Shown: piece by piece, positions 7,722 to 16,349 of the stretch
Position numbering within the stretch: position 1 is the first letter of the stretch
Layout of the letters: each line of letters begins with the position of its first letter
NCBI GenBank assembly: GCA_016699695.1
Contig: CP065006.1
Span: 3,224,001 to 3,288,000, forward strand
DNA from: Bacteroidota bacterium
GTDB lineage: Bacteria; Bacteroidota; Bacteroidia; Bacteroidales; UBA10428
Reading direction: 5' to 3'
DNA: 64,000 nt
Notes under the pieces: model-generated
The model's database searches: none
What the model saw: only the letters and a program-made list of their open reading frames with translations
What the model was told of the DNA's origin: nothing
Made by a program: the position numbers and the translations under genes

Positions 7722-9479
7722 TCAGGCAGCCTGTTTCTCTTTTACCAACTCTTTGAGTTCATTTTCGAACTTGTTGAATTTTTCCGATTTAAACTCAGAA
7801 TAATTCATTTGCCTACAGGTATTAATCATCTTCTTAAAATGAGCGTTTACTTCGTTAAATGAATCGAAACTAAACTCTGTGTGGCAAATATCCAATATGC
7901 TTTTCAGCATATACTCCTGGCGTTCGATAGGGGTCGACTGGTCGATCTTGTCAAAGGCATCTTGTTGAAGGATTACAAAGTCTATTAACTCCGATTTCCA
8001 ATAATTAACATGGTATTCGACCGGCACGCCGTCATCCCCAAGGATGTTGATTTGCTCATAGGTTTCTTTTCCGCGTAGTAAGATTGTTTTGGTGGTATTG
8101 ACCATTTCCAGCCAATCTTCGGAAATAACACCGTTGATGTATTCAGCAAACTCGGGGTATTCGAGGTATTTCGAATAACTGTCAATTGGGTCAACCGCAG
8201 GGTAGCGTTTGCTATCGGCACGTCCCTGGGCCAAAGCATAAAAACAGCGGGCTGCCTTTTTGGTCGATTCGGTTACAGGTTCTTTGAGGTTACCACCTGC
8301 CGGAGATACTGTTCCAAGGAAGGTGATTGAACCTGATTCTCCATTATTCAAATATACATATCCTGCTCGTGCGTAAAAATTCGAAATAATCGCAGGTAAA
8401 TCCATAGGGAAGGCATCCGGACCAGGGAGCTCTTCGAGCCGGTTCGACATTTCGCGCAGAGCTTGAGCCCAACGAGAAGTAGAATCGGCCAACATCAATA
8501 CTCGAAGACCCATGGCACGGTAATATTCGCCGAGGGTCATAGCAGTATAAACCGAAGCTTCGCGGGCAGCAACAGGCATGTTGGAAGTGTTGGCAATGAT
8601 GGTGGTACGCTCAATAAGTTTACGTCCTGTGCGGGCATCTTCCAATTCCGGAAACTCGGTAAAAATCTCTACTACTTCGTTGGCACGTTCGCCACAGGCT
8701 GCGATAATCACAATATCGGCTTCTGCTTGTTTTGAAATAGCATGCTGCAATACAGTTTTTCCTGCACCAAAGGGACCGGGAATAAAACCTGTTCCACCTT
8801 CTACAATCGGATTAAGTGTATCGATGGTACGCACCCCTGTTTCGAGCAGTTTAAACGGACGAGGTTTTTCTTTGTAATTGGTAATGGCTACTTTTACAGG
8901 CCATTTCTGCATCATGTTGATTTTTGTCTCGTTGCCTTCTTTGTCTTCGATTACAGCAATTGTTTCCTCGATGGTATATTTTCCTGCTGCAGCTAGGCTT
9001 TTTAACTTAAAGCTTCCCTTTAGTTTAAAGGGTACCATAATTTTGTGAGGCATGCTGTTTTCGTCTACTTCTCCTAACCAGTCGCCTGCCTGAACTGTAT
9101 CGCCTACTTTTGCAAGAACCTTAAAATCCCATTTCTTTTCTATGTCCAAAGGGTGAGTATATTCGCCACGTTTCAGAAATACTCCCTTCATTTTATCGAG
9201 GTCGTTCTGAAGCCCGTCGTAGTTTTTTGAAAGGATACCAGGTCCCAGTGTTACCTCGAGCATGTGCCCGGCAAATTCTACCTCGAACCCAATTTTTACT
9301 CCCCGTGTACTTTCAAATACCTGCACATAAGTGTTGGAACCGTTTATTTTAATTACCTCGGCCATCAGTTTCGTTTCGCCAGTAAGAATGTAGCAGATTT
9401 CGTTCTGCGAAACAGGACCATCGGCCTCCACGATTACGAGGTTGGCAATAATACCTTTTACTTTACCTTGTGTTGACAT
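7722..9479 (-). CDS. atpA: V-type ATPase subunit A (catalytic)
   Basis: A 585-residue catalytic subunit. The P-loop GPFGAGKTV is at residues 235-243 and the catalytic-Glu segment is ACGERANEVVEIF. The bulge domain specific to V/A-type A subunits occupies about residues 110-200, which separates it from F-type beta subunits. It hydrolyses or makes ATP in the cytoplasmic head and drives the D shaft. It starts 10 bases after the DUF2764 gene. Confidence 0.93.
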   Translation of the reverse strand: MSTQGKVKGIIANLVIVEADGPVSQNEICYILTGETKLMAEVIKINGSNTYVQVFESTRGVKIGFEVEFAGHMLEVTLGPGILSKNYDGLQNDLDKMKGVFLKRGEYTHPLDIEKKWDFKVLAKVGDTVQAGDWLGEVDENSMPHKIMVPFKLKGSFKLKSLAAAGKYTIEETIAVIEDKEGNETKINMMQKWPVKVAITNYKEKPRPFKLLETGVRTIDTLNPIVEGGTGFIPGPFGAGKTVLQHAISKQAEADIVIIAACGERANEVVEIFTEFPELEDARTGRKLIERTTIIANTSNMPVAAREASVYTAMTLGEYYRAMGLRVLMLADSTSRWAQALREMSNRLEELPGPDAFPMDLPAIISNFYARAGYVYLNNGESGSITFLGTVSPAGGNLKEPVTESTKKAARCFYALAQGRADSKRYPAVDPIDSYSKYLEYPEFAEYINGVISEDWLEMVNTTKTILLRGKETYEQINILGDDGVPVEYHVNYWKSELIDFVILQQDAFDKIDQSTPIERQEYMLKSILDICHTEFSFDSFNEVNAHFKKMINTCRQMNYSEFKSEKFNKFENELKELVKEKQAA

Positions 9480-9489
9480 GTTTGTTGAC

Positions 9490-10347
9490 TTATTTTAAAC
9501 TAAAATCGGCAGGAAACTCATAGCTGGTTTCGAGCTTTTTCAGCATATCTTTAAAAAATTCTAATCCTGTATTTTTATCCAAACGCATCCAGCGCTCTAT
9601 GATAGCCAGTTTAATTAAAAACGTAAATAGTTTTTCTACACTGAAATAGTGAAAAAACGATTGTTCATCAAGAAGTTCCCAACGAATGGTATCAATTCGT
9701 TTTTCCTGTTCGAAAAGCTCATTTGTTTCCAAAGCCCTGAATATGGCTTCGGAATAAGGAAGCTCATCGGAATCTAATCCAAAATCACGGGCAGAGCTTC
9801 GAATGAGCTTATCTTGTATTTCATCATTGCCTACTAACTGAGTTTCGATTGTTAGGCTGTTCTCTCGGCATTTGTATGCTGTGAGCACATTTCCGAGCTT
9901 TTGTTCAAAGAGGATCCAGGCTTGTACAAACTTGTTGGGCACTTGCAAAGCATGCTGGAAATAGAGTTCGGTAAGTTGTAAATCCCAACTTTTGTTGGGT
10001 ATTATTGCCTGCTCGGCCTTGTAGGCATCGATAAAAAGCGGCAGGTAAGAAGGGCACTTAAAGGGCAGTGAATCGTATGATGCATCTTTTGCAGCAGCCA
10101 ACAATTGCTCCAGCATTTCGGCACTCAGGTTACCCGATTCTGCATGGGGTTCGTCGGATCCTTTTAACCTGTTCAGAAGGTTCTGATGATCAAATGGCCA
10201 GAAGTACAGACGGATCAAATCAAAATCTTCTACTGGCAAGTGCTCCGCCAAAAATGACCGGTATTCGACTGGCGAAAGGATCATTTTTGTGTCATCCAGC
10301 AATATATCTGGTAATCCGGCAACCAGGTAATAGTATTGTCGGCTCAT
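9490..10347 (-). CDS. DUF2764 protein of V-ATPase operons (probable C-subunit equivalent)
   Basis: A 285-residue, largely helical protein starting MSRQYYYLVAGLPDILLDD, typical of DUF2764. In Chlamydia, spirochaetes and Bacteroidota a gene of this kind sits between subunits E and A, where other V/A-ATPase operons carry subunit C. From its position and helical make-up I infer that it couples the shaft to the rotor ring, as subunit C does; this is inference, not shown by sequence. It is 10 bases after atpE and 10 bases before atpA. Confidence 0.75.
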   Translation of the reverse strand: MSRQYYYLVAGLPDILLDDTKMILSPVEYRSFLAEHLPVEDFDLIRLYFWPFDHQNLLNRLKGSDEPHAESGNLSAEMLEQLLAAAKDASYDSLPFKCPSYLPLFIDAYKAEQAIIPNKSWDLQLTELYFQHALQVPNKFVQAWILFEQKLGNVLTAYKCRENSLTIETQLVGNDEIQDKLIRSSARDFGLDSDELPYSEAIFRALETNELFEQEKRIDTIRWELLDEQSFFHYFSVEKLFTFLIKLAIIERWMRLDKNTGLEFFKDMLKKLETSYEFPADFSLK

Positions 10348-10357
10348 AGATACTGTT

Positions 10358-10963
10358 TTACGCTTCGTATAAAAATTGAATTAGCTTAGGACGAAGGTAC
10401 TGTCTGAAGAAGTTATTAAAATCTTCGTCAGTAAAGCTGATTTTGTAGCTTCCGTCCTTGGCAGTAATCTGGAATCCGGCTTTTACCGAAGCATCGTTGC
10501 TTATGGTCAGGCCTTTTTCGAACAAATCTTTTACCGATTTTTTCAGGTGTTCGGTCAGCTCTTTTTCCTGTGCTTTGGGTATTACGAGGTTCAGGTCTGC
10601 AACCTGGCTACCTGCCCAGTTTTTTAAAGTCGACTCAATCAGTTGCTTGGCAAACTCGGCATCGAAGGCTTTTCCTGTTGCAGAGGCGATAACTTTGCTG
10701 TTCACAGCATCGGTAATTTGTTGTTTCAAAGCATTCAAGGCTTGTCTTGCCGAAAGCTTAATTTCCGATTCGGTGTTCTTTTTTGTTTCGGCTGCCTGTT
10801 TTTGCGCCTCTGCGAGTATGGTACCGGCTTCTTTTTTCGCATTCGCAATAATTTCCGAAGCTTCTTTTTTAGCCTTGTCAACCAGGGCGCGGCCTTCTTC
10901 ATTCCCTTTGGCAAGACCTTCCTGGTATATCTTCTCGGTGAGTTCTTGAAGTTTACTTTGCAT
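10358..10963 (-). CDS. atpE: V-type ATPase subunit E (peripheral stalk)
   Basis: A 201-residue protein, first gene of the ATPase operon. The N-terminal half is an Ala/Glu/Lys-rich helix (KEASEIIANAKKEAGTILAE) of the right-handed coiled-coil type used in peripheral stalks; the C-terminal half is the globular domain that binds the head. In most V/A-ATPases it pairs with a subunit G/H, and no such gene is visible here, so E may pair with itself or a distant gene product. The antisense open frame at 10458-10949 is a shadow of its Ala-rich helix. Confidence 0.82.
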   Translation of the reverse strand: MQSKLQELTEKIYQEGLAKGNEEGRALVDKAKKEASEIIANAKKEAGTILAEAQKQAAETKKNTESEIKLSARQALNALKQQITDAVNSKVIASATGKAFDAEFAKQLIESTLKNWAGSQVADLNLVIPKAQEKELTEHLKKSVKDLFEKGLTISNDASVKAGFQITAKDGSYKISFTDEDFNNFFRQYLRPKLIQFLYEA

Positions 10964-11001
10964 TTCTATATCAATTTCTTTTTCAGTTACTTATAATATT
11001 A

Positions 11002-11019
11002 TTGTTATCCGAATAACAA
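11002..11019. promoter_or_regulatory. Small palindrome upstream of the ATPase operon
   Basis: A 7-bp inverted repeat, TTGTTAT-CCGA-ATAACAA, lies about 40 bases upstream of the atpE start. It could be an operator or a leader hairpin. No clean TAnnTTTG box on the minus strand was found beside it, so its role is a guess. Confidence 0.3.
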
Positions 11020-11134
11020 AACGACCGCAATTTAATCAAAGTTTTAATATGTAAAAGGAGTTTTTACTGATCAGGACGGATAAAAATACTTTAATTGCTT
11101 GATACTTGTTTATTAAATTGAATTAAAAATTCTT

Positions 11135-11186
11135 TCATTCACCCATTCAATTATTCCATCATTCACCACTTCACTCATTCATTCAA
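11135..11186. repeat. Degenerate CATTCA-rich tandem tract
   Basis: A 52-base stretch made of loosely repeated CATTCA/CACTTCA/TATTCCA units with a period near 8 bases, in the gap between atpE and the small lipoprotein gene. It looks like slippage-generated simple sequence. No function can be assigned. Confidence 0.5.
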
Positions 11187-11195
11187 ATTCTGAAC

Positions 11196-11354
11196 TTACA
11201 AGGTACGATGTTTTTTATATTGATTCGAAGGGGCCTTTTGTTTTTTAGAGCAATCGCAATCTTTGGATTTATGTCTTAGTTCCCGAGAATACTTCGAGGA
11301 AGCACATCCGGCTGAAAGAAAACCAATCATTAACAATACAAGTATAGGGCGCAT
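11196..11354 (-). CDS. Small lipoprotein
   Basis: A 52-residue protein with a clear lipoprotein signal: MRPILVLLMIGFLSAGC, lipobox LSAGC, followed by a short basic, Cys-containing tail (KDCDCSKKQK) ending KKHRTL. An in-frame start at 11387 would add 11 residues; I prefer 11354 because it gives a compact signal sequence. The mature part is only about 36 residues, so it may be an envelope-tethered peptide. No function is known. Confidence 0.6.
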   Translation of the reverse strand: MRPILVLLMIGFLSAGCASSKYSRELRHKSKDCDCSKKQKAPSNQYKKHRTL

Positions 11355-11424
11355 GGATAAAATTAATAAGTAGTTTTGTTGTCGCATCTAAGTTAAAAAG
11401 ATTTAGCGTACAGGAGGAGTTTGG

Positions 11425-12153
11425 ATGAATACAAGATATACCGAAAACTTAAAAAGACATATCTGGCGAACCATACGAAAACAGGAATTGCTTTCTGAAG
11501 GCGACCGTCTGATGGTTGCTCTATCGGGAGGTAAAGATTCTCTCGTGTTATTGGAAGCAATTGCGGACCATTCCAAACGCCTGCCTTTCAAGATAGATGT
11601 GCTGGCTGTGCATGTGTTAATCGAAGAAATTGGTTATCAAACCGATATTGAATATCTCCGAACTATTTGCAACAACCTGAAAATACCATTTATGTTGGTG
11701 AGGCCCGGTTTTGAAACAAATAGTTCCGTTGAAAAATCAATGTGTTTTATCTGTTCATGGCATCGCAGAAAAGTTTTTTTTTCAATTAACCGCGAACAAG
11801 GTTATAATAAGCTTGCCTTTGGACACCATATGGACGATGCCATTGAAACTCTTTTTATGAATATGATATACCATGGTTCCATGAGTTCCATGCCTTATAA
11901 GTTCGATATGTTCAATGGCAGGTTAACAGTAATCAGACCCATGCTGGAAGTAACTGAGGAGCAGTTAGAGCTTTATGCTTTGGAGCGAAATTTTAAAAAA
12001 GAAGTAAAGCAATGTCCCTTCGAAAACAGCAAGCGGAAAACATTGAAACATAAAATTGATTTGCTGAGCGATAATTCTAACAATGCCCGGAAGAATATTT
12101 TCAGATCGATGGAAAACATCTTCACTGAATATTTGCCTCAAAGGAAAGAGTGA
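11425..12153 (+). CDS. TtcA-like PP-loop tRNA thiolation family protein
   Basis: A 242-residue PP-loop ATPase. SGGKDS is at residues 34-39, a CxxC (CFIC) at 107-110, GHHMDDAIET at 133-142, and a third Cys at 197 (KQCPFEN). This Cys pattern resembles TtcA, an iron-sulfur enzyme that makes 2-thiocytidine at tRNA position 32. The protein is shorter than E. coli TtcA (about 310 residues), so TtcA-like is safer than a firm TtcA call. It stands alone between the small lipoprotein (divergent) and a secreted protein. Confidence 0.7.
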   Translation: MNTRYTENLKRHIWRTIRKQELLSEGDRLMVALSGGKDSLVLLEAIADHSKRLPFKIDVLAVHVLIEEIGYQTDIEYLRTICNNLKIPFMLVRPGFETNSSVEKSMCFICSWHRRKVFFSINREQGYNKLAFGHHMDDAIETLFMNMIYHGSMSSMPYKFDMFNGRLTVIRPMLEVTEEQLELYALERNFKKEVKQCPFENSKRKTLKHKIDLLSDNSNNARKNIFRSMENIFTEYLPQRKE

Positions 12154-12188
12154 ACATTGTTTTTACACTTTTTTTATTACTTTTATAA

Positions 12189-12202
12189 TAGTGCAATTTT
12201 TT
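12189..12202. repeat. 14-bp direct repeat, left copy
   Basis: TAGTGCAATTTTTT occurs here and again at 13611-13624, flanking the two secreted-protein genes at 12298 and 13149. The T-run lowers its information, so chance is possible. Confidence 0.4.
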
Positions 12203-12297
12203 TAAGATAGAATGCACCTGAAGGGAAGCATATCAGTAAAATATTTAGCAGGGAAGGGGAAGTTCTACCAGATTAAAAATATATAACATTTATAAGG

Positions 12298-13074
12298 ATG
12301 AAAACACCTAATTTGTTGGCCTTTGTCTTTTCGATGCTTGTTACAGGCAGCCTGCTTCAGGCACAAATACCAAAAACAAGTCTCGCTGATTTTTCCGGCA
12401 CCGATTGGAAGCTTGTGAAAGCTGCCAAATCGAATATAGAGAACCTGCAAGGTCTTGCGATGCCCGAATTAGTTAAAATGCTCGATAATACGGAGAAAAA
12501 GAAGCTTGAAAATACTGGTAGCCTGATTTATCCCGGAGCCGAGAAATTTTTTGGACACGGCCAGATTATTGATTACGACATCGATTATCTTTCCATCAGA
12601 GCAGGTTGGCTTATTGAAGAGATTTCTTTTAATAATTTCGGTTTTTCAGGCATTCATCTGCCAAAAGACGAGCTAATTACACACATCAAAGTAACCTTTC
12701 CGGCGTATTACAACAATACAACCAACCGAAAAAAACTCGAAACAGCTACCGAAGCAATGTTGCGCGAAATAGCCCAGGCATTGGCTGTAAAAGCTGCCAA
12801 AGCCTGGTGGGAAGAGTATGGTAAAAATTTTACTCGCCTTCAATCGTTGGTCGATGCCCTTAAGAGTTTCGATGAAAAAAGACAGGTGAAAGCATTGTTT
12901 TATTTACGCAATGGCACAACAAAATGCGACGATCTTACTCGTGATTATTATTACGAAGAAATATCGAAAGAGATTGTTCGCCTGAGTGGTTCCGATGTAC
13001 AACGGATTTCTGAGAATGCCAAGTTAATATTGCTCGATAGCAAACTCGAGTGGCTGAGCCTTAAAACAGAATAG
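12298..13074 (+). CDS. Secreted protein of unknown function
   Basis: A 258-residue protein with a signal peptide (MKTPNLLAFVFSMLVTGSLLQAQ, cleavage likely after LQAQ). The mature part has a helical start with NLQGLAMPELVKML, a central segment rich in aromatic and charged residues, and a C-terminal HEAT-like helical tail (DVQRISENAKLILLDSKLEW). I do not recognise the family. It is followed 74 bases later by another secreted protein on the same strand, and the pair may be co-transcribed. Confidence 0.65.
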   Translation: MKTPNLLAFVFSMLVTGSLLQAQIPKTSLADFSGTDWKLVKAAKSNIENLQGLAMPELVKMLDNTEKKKLENTGSLIYPGAEKFFGHGQIIDYDIDYLSIRAGWLIEEISFNNFGFSGIHLPKDELITHIKVTFPAYYNNTTNRKKLETATEAMLREIAQALAVKAAKAWWEEYGKNFTRLQSLVDALKSFDEKRQVKALFYLRNGTTKCDDLTRDYYYEEISKEIVRLSGSDVQRISENAKLILLDSKLEWLSLKTE

Positions 13075-13148
13075 AATTGTTTAAAATTTGTTTTTTACCT
13101 CTCCCCATTTGCATATAGCTTTATAGTGAAGACTAAATCGTGAAAATC

Positions 13149-13544
13149 ATGAAATCGTTCAAAGCCATAAGTGTAATACTCTTTTTAAGCATTGCAGCCC
13201 ATCAGTCTGCTTTTGCGCAGAAAGAATTGTTTATTAAACAGATTGAGTTTAATCTTGAGGTTGTTAGCGATATCGACTATGAGAATGAGTATTTCATCAC
13301 CCTCAAACTCAATAAAGGTTCGCGCTATATTTTTGCAGTAACAAACAATGTGAACGATAAACCTGGCAAAGCTATTATCGAGCTGCTCGATGCCGATAAC
13401 CTTATTATGACCAATGGAATAGGTGAGAAGTATTTTGATAAATTAAGTTTTGAATGCAATAAAACAGGCTTTTACGATCTGCTGGTACGCTTTAAGGATA
13501 ATCAGGTTGGACATTCCATGGTGGATGTATCACTTATTCAATAG
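13149..13544 (+). CDS. Small secreted protein, possible beta-sandwich
   Basis: A 131-residue protein with a signal peptide (MKSFKAISVILFLSIAAHQS then AFAQ). The mature part is short beta-strand-like segments, such as SRYIFAVTNNV and GKAIIELLDADN, and ends with a segment like those of pre-peptidase C-type domains (CNKTGFYDLLVRFKDNQVG). I chose the ATG at 13149; a GTG at 13140 would add three residues. A terminator follows, so it ends the transcript with the preceding secreted protein. Confidence 0.6.
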   Translation: MKSFKAISVILFLSIAAHQSAFAQKELFIKQIEFNLEVVSDIDYENEYFITLKLNKGSRYIFAVTNNVNDKPGKAIIELLDADNLIMTNGIGEKYFDKLSFECNKTGFYDLLVRFKDNQVGHSMVDVSLIQ

Positions 13545-13565
13545 ATTTTTCTGACTAATGATAAG

Positions 13566-13589
13566 AACCCGGTATGGCCGGGTTTTTTT
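13566..13589 (+). terminator. Rho-independent terminator after the secreted-protein pair
   Basis: A 7-bp GC-rich stem, AACCCGG and CCGGGTT, with a 5-base loop, followed by a T-run. It lies about 20 bases after the stop of the small secreted protein. Confidence 0.8.
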
Positions 13590-13610
13590 ATGGAAGTCTG
13601 TATAAATCAC

Positions 13611-13624
13611 TAGTGCAATTTTTT
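13611..13624. repeat. 14-bp direct repeat, right copy
   Basis: Second copy of TAGTGCAATTTTTT, just after the terminator at 13566-13589; the first copy is at 12189-12202. Confidence 0.4.
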
Positions 13625-13704
13625 CGGAAATAGCTACTTTAATGCGATTTGCCGGTAAATATAGGATCTGTGTTTTAGTAAGGTTAACTTCGCAATGATG
13701 TACT

Positions 13705-13712
13705 TAACTTTG
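13705..13712 (+). promoter_or_regulatory. -7 box (TAACTTTG) for the receiver-like gene
   Basis: A perfect TAnnTTTG match, 26 bases before the ATG at 13739. No convincing -33 element is seen at the expected spacing. Confidence 0.5.
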
Positions 13713-13738
13713 ACCGCAAGCAAACCAATTTGCTTTTA

Positions 13739-14155
13739 ATGAAAAATCAGCCTATAATATACCTGGTCGATGCCAATGAGGCTTACCGCAAAAGAACTGT
13801 GAATTTGCTAAAATCAAAGCATTACCATAGAATTGTGGAGTTTAGCTCAGGTGAGGATTGCTATTCAACACAAATGGATGCAGCAGATATTGTGATCACT
13901 GAGAGTAATTTTGGGTTAGAATCCTGGAGTGGCCTGGAGTTTATGCTGGAATACAAACGCTTATTTGAAAATACTCAGTTTCTTTTTCTTACCTCTGAGT
14001 CAGATTTAAAAAAGGCAACACTTTGTATTCGAAGCGGTGCAAGAGATTATATTCTGAAAAGTAAAACCGGTCAGCATCGTATAGCCGACTTGGTATCTAA
14101 AATACCCATCCAACTGTCCGAACAGTCAATTTTGCCAGATTCTTTTTCAGATTAA
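13739..14155 (+). CDS. Receiver-domain protein with Glu at the phospho-acceptor site
   Basis: A 138-residue stand-alone CheY-like domain. The strand pattern is preserved: the acidic pocket at Asp11 with Asn13 (YLVDANE), Thr85 (FLFLTSES) and Lys108 (DYILKSK). The position that normally holds the phospho-acceptor Asp is Glu55 (ADIVITESNFG). Glu at this site often mimics phosphorylation, so the protein may signal constitutively or through expression level. I chose the ATG at 13739 over a TTG at 13730. It has no output domain and no adjacent kinase. Confidence 0.7.
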   Translation: MKNQPIIYLVDANEAYRKRTVNLLKSKHYHRIVEFSSGEDCYSTQMDAADIVITESNFGLESWSGLEFMLEYKRLFENTQFLFLTSESDLKKATLCIRSGARDYILKSKTGQHRIADLVSKIPIQLSEQSILPDSFSD

Positions 14156-14182
14156 TTAAATCAGTGTAGAAGATATTTTCCC

Positions 14183-16180
14183 TTAAGGTTTTGAAGGTTT
14201 ATAGCTGGCAGGCAACTGAGGCGAATCCATGTTTTTTTTGCTGTTCATTTCCTGCAGCGATTCGAAACTAATCCTTTCAACCTCATAGCTGGTGTTGTAA
14301 TTGATAAAATTAATAGAGGTGTTGGCGAATCCCTTGTCCTGAATCAGTTTAAATTGATATTGCGATTGTGGCATATTGCCTTTTACCTGGCACACACAAT
14401 TTAGAAGGCTGGGACCATATTGGCTAAAGACATCCATAAACAACAGTCCCGATTCGTAACCGAGAAAGGTAAAATTGTATGGAATATTTGAATTGAGCAC
14501 TTGTTGTGGTTCGTAGCCAAGAGTTTTGCGGCAATTTTTTATAAATGATTGCGTATGCAGGTTTTTATAATCGATAAAAAATGGAGAATAAATAACTGTG
14601 TTTAACTGATGTAAAAGTTCGATACGCAAGTTTTCAAAGGTCAACCATTCTGGAATACCGATAACATCTATATCCATTCCCCGGCTTTGATAAATGTTCA
14701 AAATACCTATCAGGTTGCTCACATTGGCTTCACGGTTCGATAGAATAACCACAATATTCCCCTTTGTTGATACAAGTTCTTTCCTTAAACCTTTTTCAAG
14801 AGTATCATTAATCGCTATTTCTTTATAGTCGATGGTTTCGTAAAAGCCACGGGCCAGTGAATAAGCAAAAATGTTTTCTTTCAACTCTTTCACCTGCAAG
14901 CTATCTGCAGATAGTTGATGATGCAGAATGATAATTTTTTTCTCTTTAAATTGTGAAAGGTAATCGGCACAGTTTTCAATTTCCGATTTCCGGTCTGGGA
15001 TCATATACAGGCTAAATGGGCTGGTCCGGATGTTGTTGTCGCTTACCTTATAGAACGGAAGCACAAGAGGTATTTTATTGGTTTCGGAATATTCCGATAC
15101 AAGTTTAACGTTCTCACTGATCAACGGGCCAAAGATTATTTCTGGTTTTATGATATCGAGTTCGGTAAGTATACTTTTTACTCTTTGTGTATCCGATTTG
15201 GTATCGTAGGTGAAGATGCTCACGGAAACACCTTTTCTTTTTAAGGAATCGACCGCTAAAAGAAAACCTTGATAATACTCGCTGGCACCATTGCTTCGGG
15301 CTTTAAACCGATAGGAGGGGTTTTTTCGCTTTAAAGAATCGGCAGGCTCAGATTCAAGGGCGATCATTTCCTCGGCATGAAAGGGCAACAAGAGGGCTAT
15401 TTTTATAGTTTTAACTTTGGAGGCTTTTTGGATGGAGTCGCAAACCGGACTCTTGTATTGCCTGATAGAATGATCAACTAACAGGCTGCTGTCAGGCTCA
15501 GCCATAGCAATAAGACTGTCGGCAGACGAAATATAGATGACCATGCCCGGTTTTAAACCCCAACGTAGGGCTGGGTTAATTTTTACCAATTCATCCATTT
15601 CAATCTCAAAACGTTGGGCAATCAGAAACAAACTATCCCCGTCCTGAACCAAATATTGATTGCTACCTATAGTGGGTAGAGTACTGGAAGTAATTACATT
15701 CCTGGTTATTGGTATTTTTAATACCTGATTGATCTGAATACTGGTTTCACTCCCCGGATTATGGAGATAGATTGCTTCTTTCGAAACCCCATAATTCTTT
15801 GCAATGGTATGTACGGTTTCTTTTTTGCTTACCCTGTGGTAGAGAAAATTACTATCTGCCGGAATTGTTTGCGGAGCTGTAGCTTCGCTTTTCATAGTAG
15901 TTGTTTGATCAGGAATGCGCAAAACCTGTCCGGTGGATAGTACATCCAGGTTTGCTTCGGGGTTGGCTGTTTTTATGAGTTGAATATCGGTTTCGTATGC
16001 CTTACTGATCGAATAGAGGGTTTGTCCGGCCTTTACTGTATGCATATAATAAACTTTGCCTTGCAGCAAAATCTTTTCGTTCGATTTTTCAACAGGGGCT
16101 GGCTGGAACTGTGCATGTGCAGTTTCAGGCTGGAGAAAAAATGACAGGACACTTAGAATGATCAGGAAAAGGTACCTCAT
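14183..16180 (-). CDS. LysM-domain protein fused to a type 1 periplasmic binding fold
   Basis: A 665-residue exported protein. After a signal peptide (ending ETAHAQ) come three LysM peptidoglycan-binding repeats at about residues 46-90, 114-157 and 175-218 (for example HTVKAGQTLYSISKAYETD). From about residue 258 a domain like the ABC-transporter amino-acid receptors follows (TIKIALLLPFHAEEM, then FGPLISENVKLVSEY). Such fusions are frequent in Bacteroidota. I infer a cell-wall-bound ligand sensor or scaffold; the ligand is unknown. It stands alone. Confidence 0.75.
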   Translation of the reverse strand: MRYLFLIILSVLSFFLQPETAHAQFQPAPVEKSNEKILLQGKVYYMHTVKAGQTLYSISKAYETDIQLIKTANPEANLDVLSTGQVLRIPDQTTTMKSEATAPQTIPADSNFLYHRVSKKETVHTIAKNYGVSKEAIYLHNPGSETSIQINQVLKIPITRNVITSSTLPTIGSNQYLVQDGDSLFLIAQRFEIEMDELVKINPALRWGLKPGMVIYISSADSLIAMAEPDSSLLVDHSIRQYKSPVCDSIQKASKVKTIKIALLLPFHAEEMIALESEPADSLKRKNPSYRFKARSNGASEYYQGFLLAVDSLKRKGVSVSIFTYDTKSDTQRVKSILTELDIIKPEIIFGPLISENVKLVSEYSETNKIPLVLPFYKVSDNNIRTSPFSLYMIPDRKSEIENCADYLSQFKEKKIIILHHQLSADSLQVKELKENIFAYSLARGFYETIDYKEIAINDTLEKGLRKELVSTKGNIVVILSNREANVSNLIGILNIYQSRGMDIDVIGIPEWLTFENLRIELLHQLNTVIYSPFFIDYKNLHTQSFIKNCRKTLGYEPQQVLNSNIPYNFTFLGYESGLLFMDVFSQYGPSLLNCVCQVKGNMPQSQYQFKLIQDKGFANTSINFINYNTSYEVERISFESLQEMNSKKNMDSPQLPASYKPSKP

Positions 16181-16284
16181 GAAACAAGTTTTTACGGAGT
16201 CGAAGTTAACATTTACACCATGATAAACGATGGATTGATAAATGGCTTTTATTTTTCTGAACTATGCTTTGAAACTATTAAAAG

Positions 16285-16323
16285 TGGCATCCGGGTTTGG
16301 GTTTTTAACTCCTCCGGATGCCA
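16285..16323 (-). terminator. Terminator of the phoH-purC unit
   Basis: A 10-bp stem (TGGCATCCGG at 16285-16294, complement at 16314-16323) with a 19-base loop, followed on the minus strand by CTTTTAA. It lies 26 bases after the purC stop. Confidence 0.65.
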
Positions 16324-16349
16324 TATTTTCTTAATTCAATACCAATTTA

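Noticed and set aside
10458..10949. Long plus-strand open frame (163 codons)
   Set aside because: It is antisense to the Ala/Glu/Lys-rich helix of atpE, whose codon bias keeps the opposite strand free of stops.
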